A stretch of 64,000 nucleotides of DNA, taken from contig OZ038509.1 in assembly GCA_964036315.1 (NCBI GenBank), forward strand, positions 33,743,999 through 33,807,998, in the 5' to 3' direction. The notes below the pieces were generated by a model. It saw only the letters and a program-made list of their open reading frames with translations, ran no database searches and was not told the DNA's origin. The DNA comes from Acanthosepion esculentum (lineage: Eukaryota > Mollusca > Cephalopoda > Sepiida > Sepiidae). Position numbers and translations under genes: made by a program. Position 1 is the first letter of the stretch, and every line of letters begins with the position of its first letter. Below are positions 20,749-32,897 of this stretch, in pieces.

Positions 20749-22344
20749 ATCCTTTTATCAGCTTCATAGTAAAAGCCATTGACTAAGATCACTAGTGACA
20801 ACTGACACTTGAGAACTAACGATTAAGAATTGATTGTTTTTAATTTTGCTGTTAGCCAAAATTTTAATGCTCAAAAAATGAAATGTGACTTTCTGATTCC
20901 TATCAAAATTAATGGGCACATTTGACACATGATTACTGACAAGTGACAACTGTTTCTCTTTCAACATTATATACATAATATATGCATATAATATACAGTG
21001 TTGAACAAAAATGTCTTCGATGTACTTTGATACTGAAATAACATTTATTGTTGGTCTGTTAATCGCAAAAGTTCGAGAACAAAGTAAAACTGCTGGCACA
21101 TTAGATAAATTATTACTTGGAGGTCTTACAGTTCATTCTATATTTCAACTTCTATTAGCCTGGGCAGTTTACTTGCGTATGGGAGAGCTTTTGAAAAGAT
21201 GTGAGCTTATAGTCTGGAATGAATCTACGAGGGCGCATAAAAAGCAATAGAGTCTCTAAATAAGATCTCCAAAGATTTAGGAAACTGTAACACATTAATC
21301 GGATATGTAAACTATTCTATTATCCGGGGCTTTTCAGCAAACCTTTCCGGTTATAACCAAATAACAGCAGATGAAATTCAATTATGTCTAAAATCTTCGT
21401 TTTTATGGTAAAATATTTGTACTTTAAACCTCTAAACTATCATGGAAGCAAGACTATATGGTGAGATTTATTCAGCTAGGCTTTTTTTAATAACTTATTA
21501 CAATTTGGTGAGAAAATGCTCCCAAAGATTCTGGAACCATAATTACTATACCAAAGCAAAATGACTATATCAATTAAATACAATAGTTACCAATGAAATG
21601 TAGAAAAATATCTCATAATTTTATCTACCGAAAAAATAATTCTTCTTGCTGGACTAGTGGGCGCACCGACATATTGGACACACCCAGATTTTGATATGGA
21701 ATATTTAGGAAGAAAATGTACACATCACAGCCAAAAAAAAAAAAAATTATAACCTTACATTTATGTGAAATTCTCACTAAACATAAAGATTACAGTATTA
21801 GCAAAAATTATACTAATTGTACTTATTTTTTAAATAGAAATAAGGTAAAGTTTAATTAGCAGGACATGTTTTGGAAAAGAAGAATTATAGTACATTTCAT
21901 CAGGCATTTATTGAAAATCGCTTCAGTTGTTTATCAGGGGACAGCGTCAAAATGTACAGTAAATTCATGTTATCAGTGAACACTGGTACATTTAGCAATA
22001 GGCACCACCCGCCCCCAAATATGCTACTTGTTGCTAAATGAAGTCCCATGCCATAGATACAGAATACAAATTCCATTACCTGTATATCAGCAAAAATACG
22101 CACAAATATAAACAACAATATAGCAGTTAAAGCAAATATTTCTGCAAAATCCAGTATTTCTACAAAACATGCAGCAAATTATTGTGCGATTCCCAAAATT
22201 TCTCATTTTCTTTTTCCTGAGTGGATTTCTCTTATGTTTATTGATTGTTCACTTCGAGGAGTCCTAGTTTCAGAACTAAACTCTATTCCTGATGAACTCC
22301 ATTTTTTCGTCTTCTTCGTGTCGCTCTCATACATGATACTGCTG
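20699..22344. other. (AT)n at 20699-20746, then no supported gene
   Basis: After the AT tract, open frames at 21011-21250 (+) and 21900-22118 (-) carry no motif I recognise. An A-run lies at 21737-21749. Confidence 0.5.
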
Positions 22345-22401
22345 TATTGGACGCGGGGTCATTTTATGGTGCATTTTTTTAGGGAAAATCCGCGTCCAAT
22401 A
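22345..22401. repeat. Small hairpin, perfect 12-bp arms
   Basis: tattggacgcgg (22345-22356) is inverted at 22390-22401 around 33 bp. It may be a tiny TIR derivative. Confidence 0.7.
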
Positions 22402-22473
22402 GGTCGGTAAATAAGGGTAATTACAAAAATACCAGGTAATCTATAAATTTACAAATCAACGACCAAAATTACG

Positions 22474-22479
<6 letters not shown>

Positions 22480-22529
<50 letters not shown>

Positions 22530-22640
22530 ACAGTCAGCCACAGACAGCCTATTTCGCTGTGTCACAGCTCATCACCGTGACTAGACATTTGATTGCTTCA
22601 AGCCGGGATATCGAAATTCGACCGATCTGACATAAGTCAA
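22480..22640 (-). repeat. tRNA-derived SINE fragment with (AT)n tail (minus)
   Basis: Read on the minus strand this contains ggtcgaatttcgatatcc (box-B-like) and ctagtcacggtgatgagctg, matching the plus-strand SINE at 25180-25305. The (AT)n at 22480-22527 sits where the tail is expected. Confidence 0.6.
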
Positions 22641-22805
22641 AGACTTGCTATCCATGCACGGCATTATATACGTGTTATATAAACGCATTACAGGCCGCCA
22701 TAACGCCCAATTCTTACGAAGAGCGATGCATTAAAGGAGCAGCAGCCGTTAAAAATTCCTTTTTCTCCATAGTGCTCAATCGGTGAACGAGATCATAGTC
22801 ACACG

Positions 22806-22819
22806 CATGCGCGCGCGCG

Positions 22820-22860
<41 letters not shown>
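22806..22860. repeat. (GC)n(AC)n compound microsatellite
   Basis: Alternating purine-pyrimidine gcgcgc then acacac. Both are potential Z-DNA formers. Confidence 0.95.
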
Positions 22861-22864
<4 letters not shown>

Positions 22865-22865
22865 G

Positions 22866-23452
22866 GAGTGTAAGAGAAAAATTGTTCAAATCGTGTAACA
22901 GCAAATTTGTCCAATTATTAGAATAAACTTTGAACTGTTGTTTCTTAGAAATGATTGAAAGATATCTTACTGGGATTCTCCGAGGTTTTTATAACACTAT
23001 TGCACTCTAATTTGAACAATAAAAATGTATTTAGCTCTACGTTGAAATGATGATCCTTCTTGTTGTTGTGACCACCCGATCCAGTTTTCCTCTCTGCTGT
23101 TCCTTCATTTTTAAACTTATTCACCGTTCTCGTGATGAATGAACTTTGAATATAGAATCCTGAATATGAATGTTCGTACCTTTACTGAAGACCTGAACGA
23201 TATTTTCCTCTCACCATTGCTCAGTTGGGAAGATATTGTGGGGTTGATACAAAACGATTTTAACCTGTTCTCTTTCTAGATGAATAACTCCAAGGGTTTT
23301 TTAAGTGATTCTTACGACAAATGGTTTCAAGGTGTCTAAACGTCTTACCTGAAAACATTTAAAAAAAGAAACTCAATTAGTTTATTGGTTGATATTGAAC
23401 ATTTTGTGGGATGGACAATTTGCACGATTTGGACAATTTTGCTGTTACAACC

Positions 23453-23455
<3 letters not shown>
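22866..23455 (+). mobile_element. Family A non-autonomous TIR element, fullest copy (~590 bp)
   Basis: The left end carries gtgtaacagcaaatttgtccaa. The right end carries the inverse, ttggacaattttgctgttac (about 23430-23449). In the minus copy at 3704-3757 the terminal motif is seen twice in tandem. The interior has no ORF. Partial copies occur at 437-667, 3461-3757 (minus) and 61322-62100. (AT)n begins directly after the right terminus, suggesting insertion at TA or within a TA repeat. No known family name is claimed. Confidence 0.75.
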
Positions 23456-23500
<45 letters not shown>

Positions 23501-23536
23501 GGGGAGAGTGAGAGTGTGTGTGTGTGTGTGTGTGTT
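23456..23536. repeat. (AT)n(AC)n(GT)n compound microsatellite
   Basis: AT to about 23490, CA to 23500, a gagag spacer and GT to 23534. Confidence 0.95.
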
Positions 23537-24031
23537 TATGTGTGCGCACGTAAGATACATTATTACACTTATCATTGTTTTTTCTACTTATCCTCATTAG
23601 ACTTGTGTACATATTGCTTATATCGTTATCCCAGTTTTGTCTATATATTCAATGGAACCATTGGCTTCATTGTTTCTTTTACTTATAAACAACAGAGGGA
23701 AATATTAATCAGGGGTCAATTTCAAAATTGGGAGTATAATCTTGAACTAATATGATTTTTTTATTCCTACTTACAAATGGAAGCTAACTTATTTGACTAC
23801 ATTCACGTTATTTCTCTATTGCGAAAAGCAGCTGTTGCAATCGGGTTGGCGAATACCTCGATGGGTGGAAATCATTTTTACTGTTGGTGTACCATCTTCT
23901 ATCCGAAAAGTCCATTCGAACTGTTATCATCCTCTTGATTGTTTTCCTTTTTTATATTTACATCGCTGTAATCTTCGCCCTTCTTGTCGTTCTTGGTAAT
24001 TCCGATTTTACAGGTTCACCCTGATTACATT

Positions 24032-24089
<58 letters not shown>

Positions 24090-24902
24090 ATGGGAATGTG
24101 AGAGAATGAGAATATGAGAGAATGAGAATATGAGAGAATGAGAATATGTGAATATGAATAAGAATAAGAGAATGAAACTAAAGTCCTCGAGAAATAATTT
24201 TATCATCATTTGAATCCTTTATTTTAAAATAATCTGAGCATAACTGGTTATTTTGGGGATTTCTCGATTTTTATCTCCGTATCGGTGCGCAAAGTGAAAT
24301 CGATGAGTTGAATTCAAATTTCGACCAGATTGTTGCGTTCACTTTCACACTTATGACCTCAGGGAACTGCATGGCTTCATCATTTGCCGGATGAATAACA
24401 TTATAGTCCGCCCCTCTTGGATTGTGTAGTAGCCAGCGTAAGACAATTTTCAAAGTCTAATTCAAAATCTTGGAGATAGCAAGAATAAATCACTGTACTC
24501 TTTCTTCCAAGAAAGCAATGCTATTCTCAGATAATAAAGAAAAGGAATCCAAGTAGAGCTATGATCGTTTACGTCTTGGCGGTACATAGCATTAAAAGCA
24601 TGCTTTCTTCGCTTGATCCTTTTCCGCATTTTACAATTTGAATTGTAAGCATTATTTCAACTATTCTACTGAAAAAGAAGTAAAAAATTGTGGGTCGCCT
24701 TGAATAAGATGCATATAATCTGGAAATCTGATCTACCAGACAACCTCAATCGAAGATACTTTAGAGCCACTGTAGAGGCGGTATTAATATGCATGGTGCC
24801 ATTGCGTGGAAATTAACTAAAATCCTAGAATTTTTAGCTTGATGGAACCTAAATTCGGATTCTGAGAGCTGTACGCCACATCTCCTCTATATATTTATTT
24901 TC
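23537..24902. other. No gene; (GA)n at 24031-24080
   Basis: GA dinucleotides are followed by irregular agaatgagaatatg units to about 24170. The rest shows no motif or repeat match. Confidence 0.5.
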
Positions 24903-25143
<241 letters not shown>

Positions 25144-25179
25144 AAAAATAAACACGCTAAAATTCACCTCCATTCCGTA

Positions 25180-25311
25180 CCGTACGCTGATGGCTTAGCG
25201 GGTAGAAGTTCGGACTGACGCAAATTCAGTCGGGTTTCGATCGTATCTAGACGTCTAGCCACACTGATGAGCTGTGGAACAGTATGTCTGTGGATGACAA
25301 AAATATATATG

Positions 25312-25346
<35 letters not shown>

Positions 25347-25347
25347 T
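25180..25347 (+). repeat. tRNA-derived SINE with (AT)/(GT) tail
   Basis: The head shows tggcttagcgggtagaag (box-A-like) and gggtttcgatcgtatc (box-B-like) about 33 bases apart, close to tRNA gene spacing. It is followed by the body ctagccacactgatgagctg and an AT/GT tail at 25302-25347. A minus copy lies at 22528-22640. Transcription by Pol III is inferred from the boxes only. Confidence 0.7.
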
Positions 25348-26354
25348 TACCGAAATGTCAGATGTTACCAAAAATATTTTAATGAAGTTATATCTTCAAG
25401 CGACAATATTGTTTGGTGAGTCATTCCGATGTTGCCAAGTTCGCTAAGCCTCATTGTATGCCATTGACAAGGCATCTGTGCCAGCGATGAACGAAAGACT
25501 GCATATCATATTCGAAAAAGCCTCAACATCGGAAGCGACACATTTTCCCCGAAAACGCATTACCTACCGCCTAACTGCACTCTCATAGTCACAGTCTGGA
25601 CTCTGTAAATATACGATGAATGTTAAAGGATTCATTTCTTTTACTGTATGGAGAAATTCAAAGACACTACTATGCTTCAATCGGGGTTTCATTTCAGATG
25701 CTTTTGTGTTAGACACATTTGTAACAAATAAAGAATATATGGTTTATTTGGGAAAAAATTTAAACTTATCACCAACATCATTTTTTGATGTTGTGGGCCA
25801 GAATAATAAAATTGGAGATATTGTTTCTCCTTCTTTCTTTCTTTCTTTCTTTTTTTCTTTCTTTCGGTCACTTCTGTCCCCGTTCCCTTACAAATGCTCA
25901 CTTTTTCAAATACTCTTTACTTTCTTTCTCTTTCTTGATAGCGATCATACCTCACAGTTGGTATTCAATACAGTGAACAGTTCTTCAAATCTTTACCCGT
26001 TTCCAAGTGGCTACAGGATGCTGCTATAGAGACACTCTCGATATTCCAATGATGATGGCAAATTATGGCTTGATCAATGATGAAGAAGATGGCTGTGTCA
26101 AAGGTAGAATTCTGTCGTGAATGAAACACAAGGTGAGAATACAAAAGTGAAAGGGAATTTGCTGCACGTTGTCCCTTTACGCTTCCTGGCTTCATCCGAC
26201 ATTTATTGCAGATTACGTTGTTATGGACATCATGACGAAATTGCACCCACATATCTTGCTGCTATGGATTCTATTCTTCATGCAATTACATAAACGTTAA
26301 TTAAGAATATTTTTAATGAGTTTTCCACGAATTTAGCTACGGATATATAAACAA
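25348..26354. other. No gene; (CTTT)n near 25830-25865
   Basis: A tetranucleotide-like pyrimidine tract occurs. Frames on both strands over it are low-complexity or unrecognised. Confidence 0.5.
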
Positions 26355-26540
26355 TGAATATTCGAGTGGTGTAACGCTTAGCATTACAGAAAGAGAAATC
26401 AGCGAACTGAGTTCGAATCTCAGTCAAGTAGGTTAAGTTCACTTTCGAACAAATACTCTTAGGAAGTGTATGAATTAATTTTTTCTCTTTTTCCCCCAAA
26501 TATGAATTAAATAACAGGGCTGACTGAACCCTCCTACCTT
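26355..26540 (+). repeat. Candidate tRNA-derived SINE
   Basis: gagtggtgtaacgctt (A-box-like) and gagttcgaatctcag (strong B box) lie in tRNA-like spacing. The body ends aaataacagggctgactg, shared with 19265-19350. Confidence 0.6.
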
Positions 26541-27041
26541 GATGTGTCATCCGATCAAAGAAGAGGAATATTCTGTATTCAGAAAACCAGCCTGGTGTAT
26601 AGAGGTGTGAAAGTGACAGTAACCATACAGTGTTATGTTCACACTGTCAAGTTCTGTTTCAAAATTGAGATACTGAAGCAGTTGAACATGAATGGGGTCG
26701 TTATTTAAGCATCCACGGGGCTATCTTCTTTTTAATTGAGTCACAATGTATCAGAATGAAACAAATAACAACAGCAGCAAGGTAGAAAACATATTTTTGA
26801 TAAGCATGAATATAAAGTTATTGGAAATGAGGAATATTAGATTTGCCCCCACCACCACAAAAAATAGAGCATTTCGAAAATGGAAGAACATTAAAATAAA
26901 TAATATGATTTACACAAGAATTTCACAATAGAATTCCCTCAAGCCTTGCTAATTATTTGTGTTAATATTACCATCATCATCATCACTGTTGCCTCTAGCA
27001 TATTCATCATCATCGCTACTGCGTCCGGCATCATGATCCCT

Positions 27042-27080
<39 letters not shown>

Positions 27081-27214
27081 TTAACACCCCCAATATCCTC
27101 ATCACTTATATTTTTTTCTGATGAATCTGCTTAACATACATCACAGTTTGCAATCATTTTCTGTGAAATAATGTTGCATATACATAATATATTTATACGC
27201 AAATGATTGCAAAT
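26541..27214. other. No gene; (ATC)n at 26970-27080
   Basis: atcatcatc trinucleotide runs produce an Ile-rich frame that is not a gene. Confidence 0.6.
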
Positions 27215-27530
27215 GTTAGCGTTCCAGTCATGAGAACCGAGTTCGATTCACACCATAGTCGATTTGCCAAAGCAGTGACTTCTTGAATCTATCAAACTGG
27301 GAAGAAGAGCGTGGCATCCGGCACCCTTGTGATTTGCCTGAAAATCATATCACGTGTTGACCAAAGCCTTGTAAGTGAAATTAGGCAGACAAAACTGTTC
27401 CATAGCCGTCAGTGGTTGTTGCTTGTTGACAAGTCATTGTGACTGAGGGTTTCAGCTTACTGGTCTTCTTTAACTACGGATCATACCGATATATGCGCTC
27501 TCCTCCAGAAACTGTAACTAAGATACGTTT
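27215..27530 (+). repeat. Candidate tRNA-derived SINE, second family
   Basis: gagttcgattcacacc is box-B-like. The body (ctgaaaatcat, cacgtgttgacc, agtgaaattaggcag, gtcattgtgactgagggttt) aligns with 53150-53430. Confidence 0.65.
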
Positions 27531-27649
27531 AGTATAATTGCCTTCCGGCGACTCGAAGTGCTTCGAAGAAACAGAAATGTGAATGACTAGGCGTCAGCAA
27601 CTAGAATTATCTAGCAGACAGATATATACGGAAACTATCAGCCAGCTAT

Positions 27650-28320
27650 TACGTATATTACGTATACGTCTATTCAATATAATTATACATATTTTAATAT
27701 AATATATACAACTGTTGAATATATCTGTTTAATATAATTATACGTCTATTTAATATAATTATACGTCTATTCAATATAATTATCGTTTGTTTAATACAAT
27801 TGTACGCTTGTTTTATATAATTATACGTCTATTTAATATAATTATAGTTTGTTTAATACAATTATACGTCTAATATAGTTATACGTCTGTTTGATGCAAT
27901 TATACATCCATTTAATATAATTATACGTCTTTTTAATACAATTATACGCCTGTTTAATATAATTATACGTCTATTTAATATAATTATACGCCTGTTTAAT
28001 ATAATTATACGTCTGTTTAATATAATTATACGTCTGTTTAATACAATTATACGTCTATTTAATATAATTATACGTCTATTTAATATAATTATCGTTTGAT
28101 AATACAATTGTACGCTTGTTTAATATAATTATACGTCTATTTAATATAATTATAGTTTGTTTAATACAATTACACGTCTAATATAGTTATACGTCTGTTT
28201 GATGCAATTATACATCCATTTAATATAATTATACGTTTATTTAATATAATTATACGTCTATTTAATATAATTATACGACTGTTTAATACAATTATACGTT
28301 TATTTAATATAATTATATAG
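27650..28320. repeat. 21-bp satellite with higher-order structure
   Basis: About 30 units of a 21-bp motif, taatataattatacgtc plus a variable tttg/tatt, form the array. Some units are shortened. A multi-unit block at 27782-27925 recurs about 309 bp later at 28091-28240 with the same variant order (atcgtttg, gtacgcttg, atagtttg, gtctaatatag, acatccat), which shows a larger duplication. The repeated IIILNRR frame is an artefact. Confidence 0.9.
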
Positions 28321-31300
28321 ATCTGTGTTACAAATGATTATCATTAGTCACTCTGTTTCAAATCCCACTTTCTTCATTATTTTTCTTTCTTGTTGCTTTT
28401 TATTTCTTTCATATTTCTAGTGGTTCTATTTCAATCATGATGTTTTTTCTTCTTGGAATTCTGCTTTGTGCTTTTTTATTATTCGTCTTTTGGTTGATTA
28501 GATTCTCTGAGTACTTTGCTTTTTCCCATTCTTCCGCAATGGAAATTCTAATGTATCTTCTTTTTCTTTTAATTTACAGAACGAACAACCAGAATACAAA
28601 TCAAGTGTAACGGCCTCAAAGAGACCAGCACAACCTTGAATTATGTTTGCAGCCAAAAGCAAGAAAAACCAAGACGCTAAAAGATTCATTGTAAAGAATG
28701 CTGAGCGACGCTAACAATCACCGGAAGAACAGGATGTTTGTACAAAAGAAAAATAAGAAACAGAAAGAAATATTAGTTTTCCATTAGAATTTATACAAAA
28801 TTTTTAAAAAATATCGTAAAAAATAACCTAGAGACTGAAAAAAATGAAAAATAATGAATGTCAGAGAAAAGATTGTAAAATGTGAATAAAAATATTTTAT
28901 TTGTGAAATAGAAAGAGAACAAGAAGCACTGAAATTAATTTGGAGAAACAAAGAAAAAATCGAGAAGATAAAATTAACCAATAGAAAGCAAACAAAAGTT
29001 TAAAAAATAAAGCTGCTACAAAAAAAACTTCAAAACAAAAAGCTAAAGTAAATTTGTCCAACGGAAGTAATTGACTATTGAGGACAAATTTAGCGCACAG
29101 CGACAAAATAAAAAAAAAAATTAAAAACACGATAAATATTTGAATCGAACGGTTTAACACAAATTGTATCTTTCAATTTTTACATTTTAATTCTATCTTT
29201 TCATCTTTCACTGCTCTGTAGGTTGTGCCGTCGTTTACATTTGAACAGTTTTAACTAAAATAGCGACAAAAAAACAAACAAAAAAAAAACTATCCACCAA
29301 AATAATAACGATTGATGAAGGATTTAAAAATATGCTTTAAACAATTCAGTATCTGAAGGATTTATATATTTCCTTAGAAGTTATTAAAATATTGAATATA
29401 GTTCATATTGAATGTAGTTCATGTGAATACAGAAAAAGAAAAATCTTGTGTAATACTTGAATAATAAAGACTGCGAGATCGTCTAAAATATACATAAATA
29501 ATAACTTAATTGTCGACGGTTGGATGACGTTTAAGCAAATATTTTATTGTACGGAAGACTGAAACTGTCGAGTTGCTTGTCAGGAAGAATGGTTGCTTTG
29601 AAAAACAAAGGCAAATATTGTTCTTTGGAATTTATTCCTGTTAATGAATCCGTTTCTTCATCCATAAAATAAAGAGATAAATTCTAAGAAAAATACATTT
29701 GAAACAACAAATCATCAGCGAGATTAACAATTCGTATCGCTTGAAAAATAAACACAAAACCACAAAATCGATAAACTACGTGAAAATAAGAGAAACTATT
29801 TTCAGAGCAAAATTAATCAAGTAAATATGGTTTCTCAACGCATAAAAAATTTGAAAGCAGATTCTTAAAAAAATTGTCAGTTGAAAACATTTAATTCTTT
29901 GTATTTCATATTTGTTTCTGTGTTATATTATTTAACAAACTTGGTTTTCTTTTTGTTTTTCCTAATGTCACGCCATTAGGATCCTCCTCCTCCTCCTCCT
30001 ACTCTTTTAGTTCTTTTGAATATAATACCAAAATATTCCAAGGCCTTTTCCATTAGTATAGTTTCATTACTCTGTTCTTATTTTCACTGTCACCTTCCAC
30101 ATTTACTTCCTTTCCATTCTGTATTTCCGGTTTCTTTCTGATGACGTAATTTGTTCTATACTTTCTTTCTTAATTTCTTTCTTTCATACTTGTTGATATT
30201 TTTGTTATTTTTCTTCTTCATATATTCATTCGCCCATTCTTTTTCATTTGTTTCTTTGTTTTCAATATTTCACTCAGTTTTGCCTTCATTCATTTACTCA
30301 TTTTGATTTGCTGTTTTCCATATTCACCTCTCTGTATTCATAACGCATTCTTTCTTTTTTCCTTTTGCGCATTTTCCATCCTTTTCCTTTTCTCCTTCCT
30401 TCAGTCTATCACTCTTATCTTTAGTTCTTTTTCTTCGCAATATTGAGTCTTCTTCTACATTCTTGCTTATATTATCATTTATTTTTCCTCACTTCATTTA
30501 CCCAATTATCTCAAAGAAATACAGATAACACTTGTAAAACCTCCACTCATTAATTCCTTGACGCTCCAAGCAAGATATCGTTAAAAAGTTTGTCAAATCT
30601 TTAAAATCTGCATTGTTGTCCATCAAGTTTTATTCACAAACTTTCCATTTCTTGGGGGTACAAAAGAAGGAATTTAAATCGGCAGCATCTTTCTACGACT
30701 CCAAACCAAACGGGACTTTAAAAATTGATTTGATTATTAGCCTCGTCGAGAAGATGTTTGAAAACAAGTTTGTTCCATTAAAAAGAAAAGAATAAATTGT
30801 GACTATCTTGAAGAAACGCACATTTTCACTAAGAACGCTGAAACAATTTGAGGAGCGGTTGTAGGAAAAAAAGAAGGAATACCAGCAAAAGAGCCGTGAC
30901 ACGGTCATTTGGACAACAAGTGAAATGATCCGTAACAATAATGCTTCATGAGTATCTTGAACTGGAGCCAACTCTTTATCGATTCCGGAAGTGTTCAAGC
31001 TAACAAAAACAAACTGTTTGAGTTGGATTTCACACCTGAACGTTTTGGTGGCTACTTGGATACAATTTTTTGTTGAATTTCACTAAGCTTTACCTATTTT
31101 GGTAAGAAGACGACTTTTTAGCCGACATGACACATGCCTAACGTGTTCTAATGAAAATTTGTCTCAATATCTAACATTGCGACTTAGGAACAGAAATGTC
31201 TTGAATTCTTGATCCTGTCATACTTTGCTTCGTTGAAAAAAAGAAAAGTAAAAACGTGAAATGTTTAAAAAGGAAAAAAGAAGTTGAAAATAATAAACTG

Positions 31301-31913
31301 GTAATTAATAAATAAAACAAATCACAAAAGTAAAACATATCATTAAGTATTTGAAAGAATATGGTTTCTAAGAAGAAAACAACTTACTGGATGGATATTT
31401 TGGACAAAATCATATCCATATTTTATGCAAATTCTTAACGGAAATATTTAGCAACATATTATAGTTGAATTGCTATATCCAATCAGTTATATTCAATCCA
31501 GTTTTGAATTTTCTTTCCAATGTCTTCAAGTTGGTTAAAATTTGATGGAAGGAATGGAAACGCCAGGCAGACTTGTTCATATTTTCTCCACACAAAACCA
31601 GAAATATTCATGATTTTATTTTTGAGTGTCCCTTTTGAAGTTGCTTTTTTCTTCATCACTTCGACATGGTGGGCCGGGTTTTTACCACTCCGTCTTCTCA
31701 GTCTTTATCTCATGACAGTACTGATTATGATGGAACGAAAACATATTTCGTGTATATGCGTGCGAAGTTAGAATTTATTTCATGTAGTTCATTCAGTTAG
31801 ATAAAAAAAAAGGACTTATAAGATTGGATTATTATAAAAAATAATTTGCACAACTAAAACTTAATTAAAAGATCTAAAGACTAAAACGGCGAGGACAAAG
31901 AAAATATTCAAAC
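28321..31913. other. AT-rich sequence upstream of the GPCR, no supported gene
   Basis: Pyrimidine-rich at 29940-30480 and otherwise A-rich. No exon, splice-site pair or repeat family was recognised. A (CCT)n run lies at 29984-29999. A frame at 31520-31771 has no motif. No convincing TATA or initiator was identified for the receptor gene. Confidence 0.5.
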
Positions 31914-32897
31914 ATGTATTCATCCGCACCTAACCTCACTGTAAGTCACCGCTCTTTAGTCAACGATTCATCCGAATTATCGCTCACTCTTCAAATTGCA
32001 TTTGGTATCACTTATGGCATAATCGCATTCATCACTTTAGTCGGCAATCTTCTTGTGTTAGTTGCTGTGCTCCGGTTCGAACGGCTCAAAATCCCCACGA
32101 ACTATTTTGTATGCAGCCTTGCTTTTGCTGACGTCACCGTCGCCATTTTAGTTTTGCCACTGTCTCTAATTTACGATCTCACAGGCGGTGAGTGGTGGTT
32201 CGGTTGGGTGTTCTGCTATTTCTGGCGCTCCTGTGATGTCATGTGTTGCACAGCTTCTATTTTACACCTCTGTTGCATCTCCCTCGATCGCTACTGGGCC
32301 ATCACAAAACCATTTGTTTATTCAGTGAAGATGTCAAATAGGCGTGTTGCCTGCATGATTATCACCGTTTGGTTTTGCAGCGTTCTTATATCTTTCATTC
32401 CTATTTATCTTGGTTGGTTCACCGACAACCCGGGCACTCTTTACACTGACACAGGCAAGTGTGATTTGGCTGTCAATAAAATCTACGCCGTCTTATCAGC
32501 CATGACATCATTCTACATTCCTTTCGTTGTTATGGTTTTTGCATACGCGGCCATCTTAAGAATCGCCAACGTCCAGGCCAGTGCCATCAAGAAAAGTATC
32601 CCGCGTCACAGCTGTGCTGTGACTGGTCGACAAGAGAAACTAGAACATTCTGCGAACGATCGAAAAGCCCTACGGACATTAGGAATAATTATGGGCGTCT
32701 TTATCGTGTCATGGCTTCCTTTCTTCTTGATGTATATGATTCTTCCTTTCTGCGAAGACTGTCAAATTTCCCCCATGATGATATCTATCATCACCTGGCT
32801 GGGATATGGAAATAGCTGTATGAATCCTGTGATATACGCCTTCATGAACAAAGATTTCAGATGGGCGTTTAAGAAACTGTTGACGTGCTCTCTTTAG
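31914..32897 (+). CDS. Biogenic-amine GPCR, octopamine-beta/5-HT4-like, single exon
   Basis: This is a 327-residue class A receptor at the plasma membrane. The ATG has A at -3. N-glycosylation sites lie at N7 and N17. Helices run about 27-52, 61-86, 97-130, 143-164, 188-213, 253-276 and 285-310. Key residues seen are N45, D73, C101 and C183 (disulfide pair), D108 (amine-binding Asp 3.32), D125-R126-Y127, W153, S195 and S199 (5.42 and 5.46), P203, W267-L268-P269-F270-F271, W295, Y298 and N304-P305-V306-I307-Y308. C325 could be palmitoylated. The third intracellular loop (about 40 residues) and C-tail are short. The aromatic-amine pocket with two TM5 serines favours octopamine, dopamine or related ligands over peptides. 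The IPTNYF, CCISLDRYWAI and VNKIYAVLSA segments resemble octopamine-beta and 5-HT4 receptors, so Gs coupling is plausible but inferred. Position 6.47 is Ser, not the common Cys. No introns are needed. Confidence 0.93.
   Translation: MYSSAPNLTVSHRSLVNDSSELSLTLQIAFGITYGIIAFITLVGNLLVLVAVLRFERLKIPTNYFVCSLAFADVTVAILVLPLSLIYDLTGGEWWFGWVFCYFWRSCDVMCCTASILHLCCISLDRYWAITKPFVYSVKMSNRRVACMIITVWFCSVLISFIPIYLGWFTDNPGTLYTDTGKCDLAVNKIYAVLSAMTSFYIPFVVMVFAYAAILRIANVQASAIKKSIPRHSCAVTGRQEKLEHSANDRKALRTLGIIMGVFIVSWLPFFLMYMILPFCEDCQISPMMISIITWLGYGNSCMNPVIYAFMNKDFRWAFKKLLTCSL

Noticed and set aside
21011..21250. 79-residue frame with hydrophobic segments
   Set aside because: No family recognised; length is compatible with chance in AT-rich DNA.
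25180..25250. Functional tRNA gene
   Set aside because: A and B boxes are present but acceptor and anticodon stems do not pair convincingly, and a related inverted copy shows it is a SINE.
27862..28107. Heptad IIILNRR repeat protein
   Set aside because: Translation of the 21-bp satellite; units of other lengths break the frame.
31520..31771. Upstream exon of the GPCR
   Set aside because: The receptor frame already has a complete N-terminus with glycosylation sites and a good start; no splice join gives a better protein.
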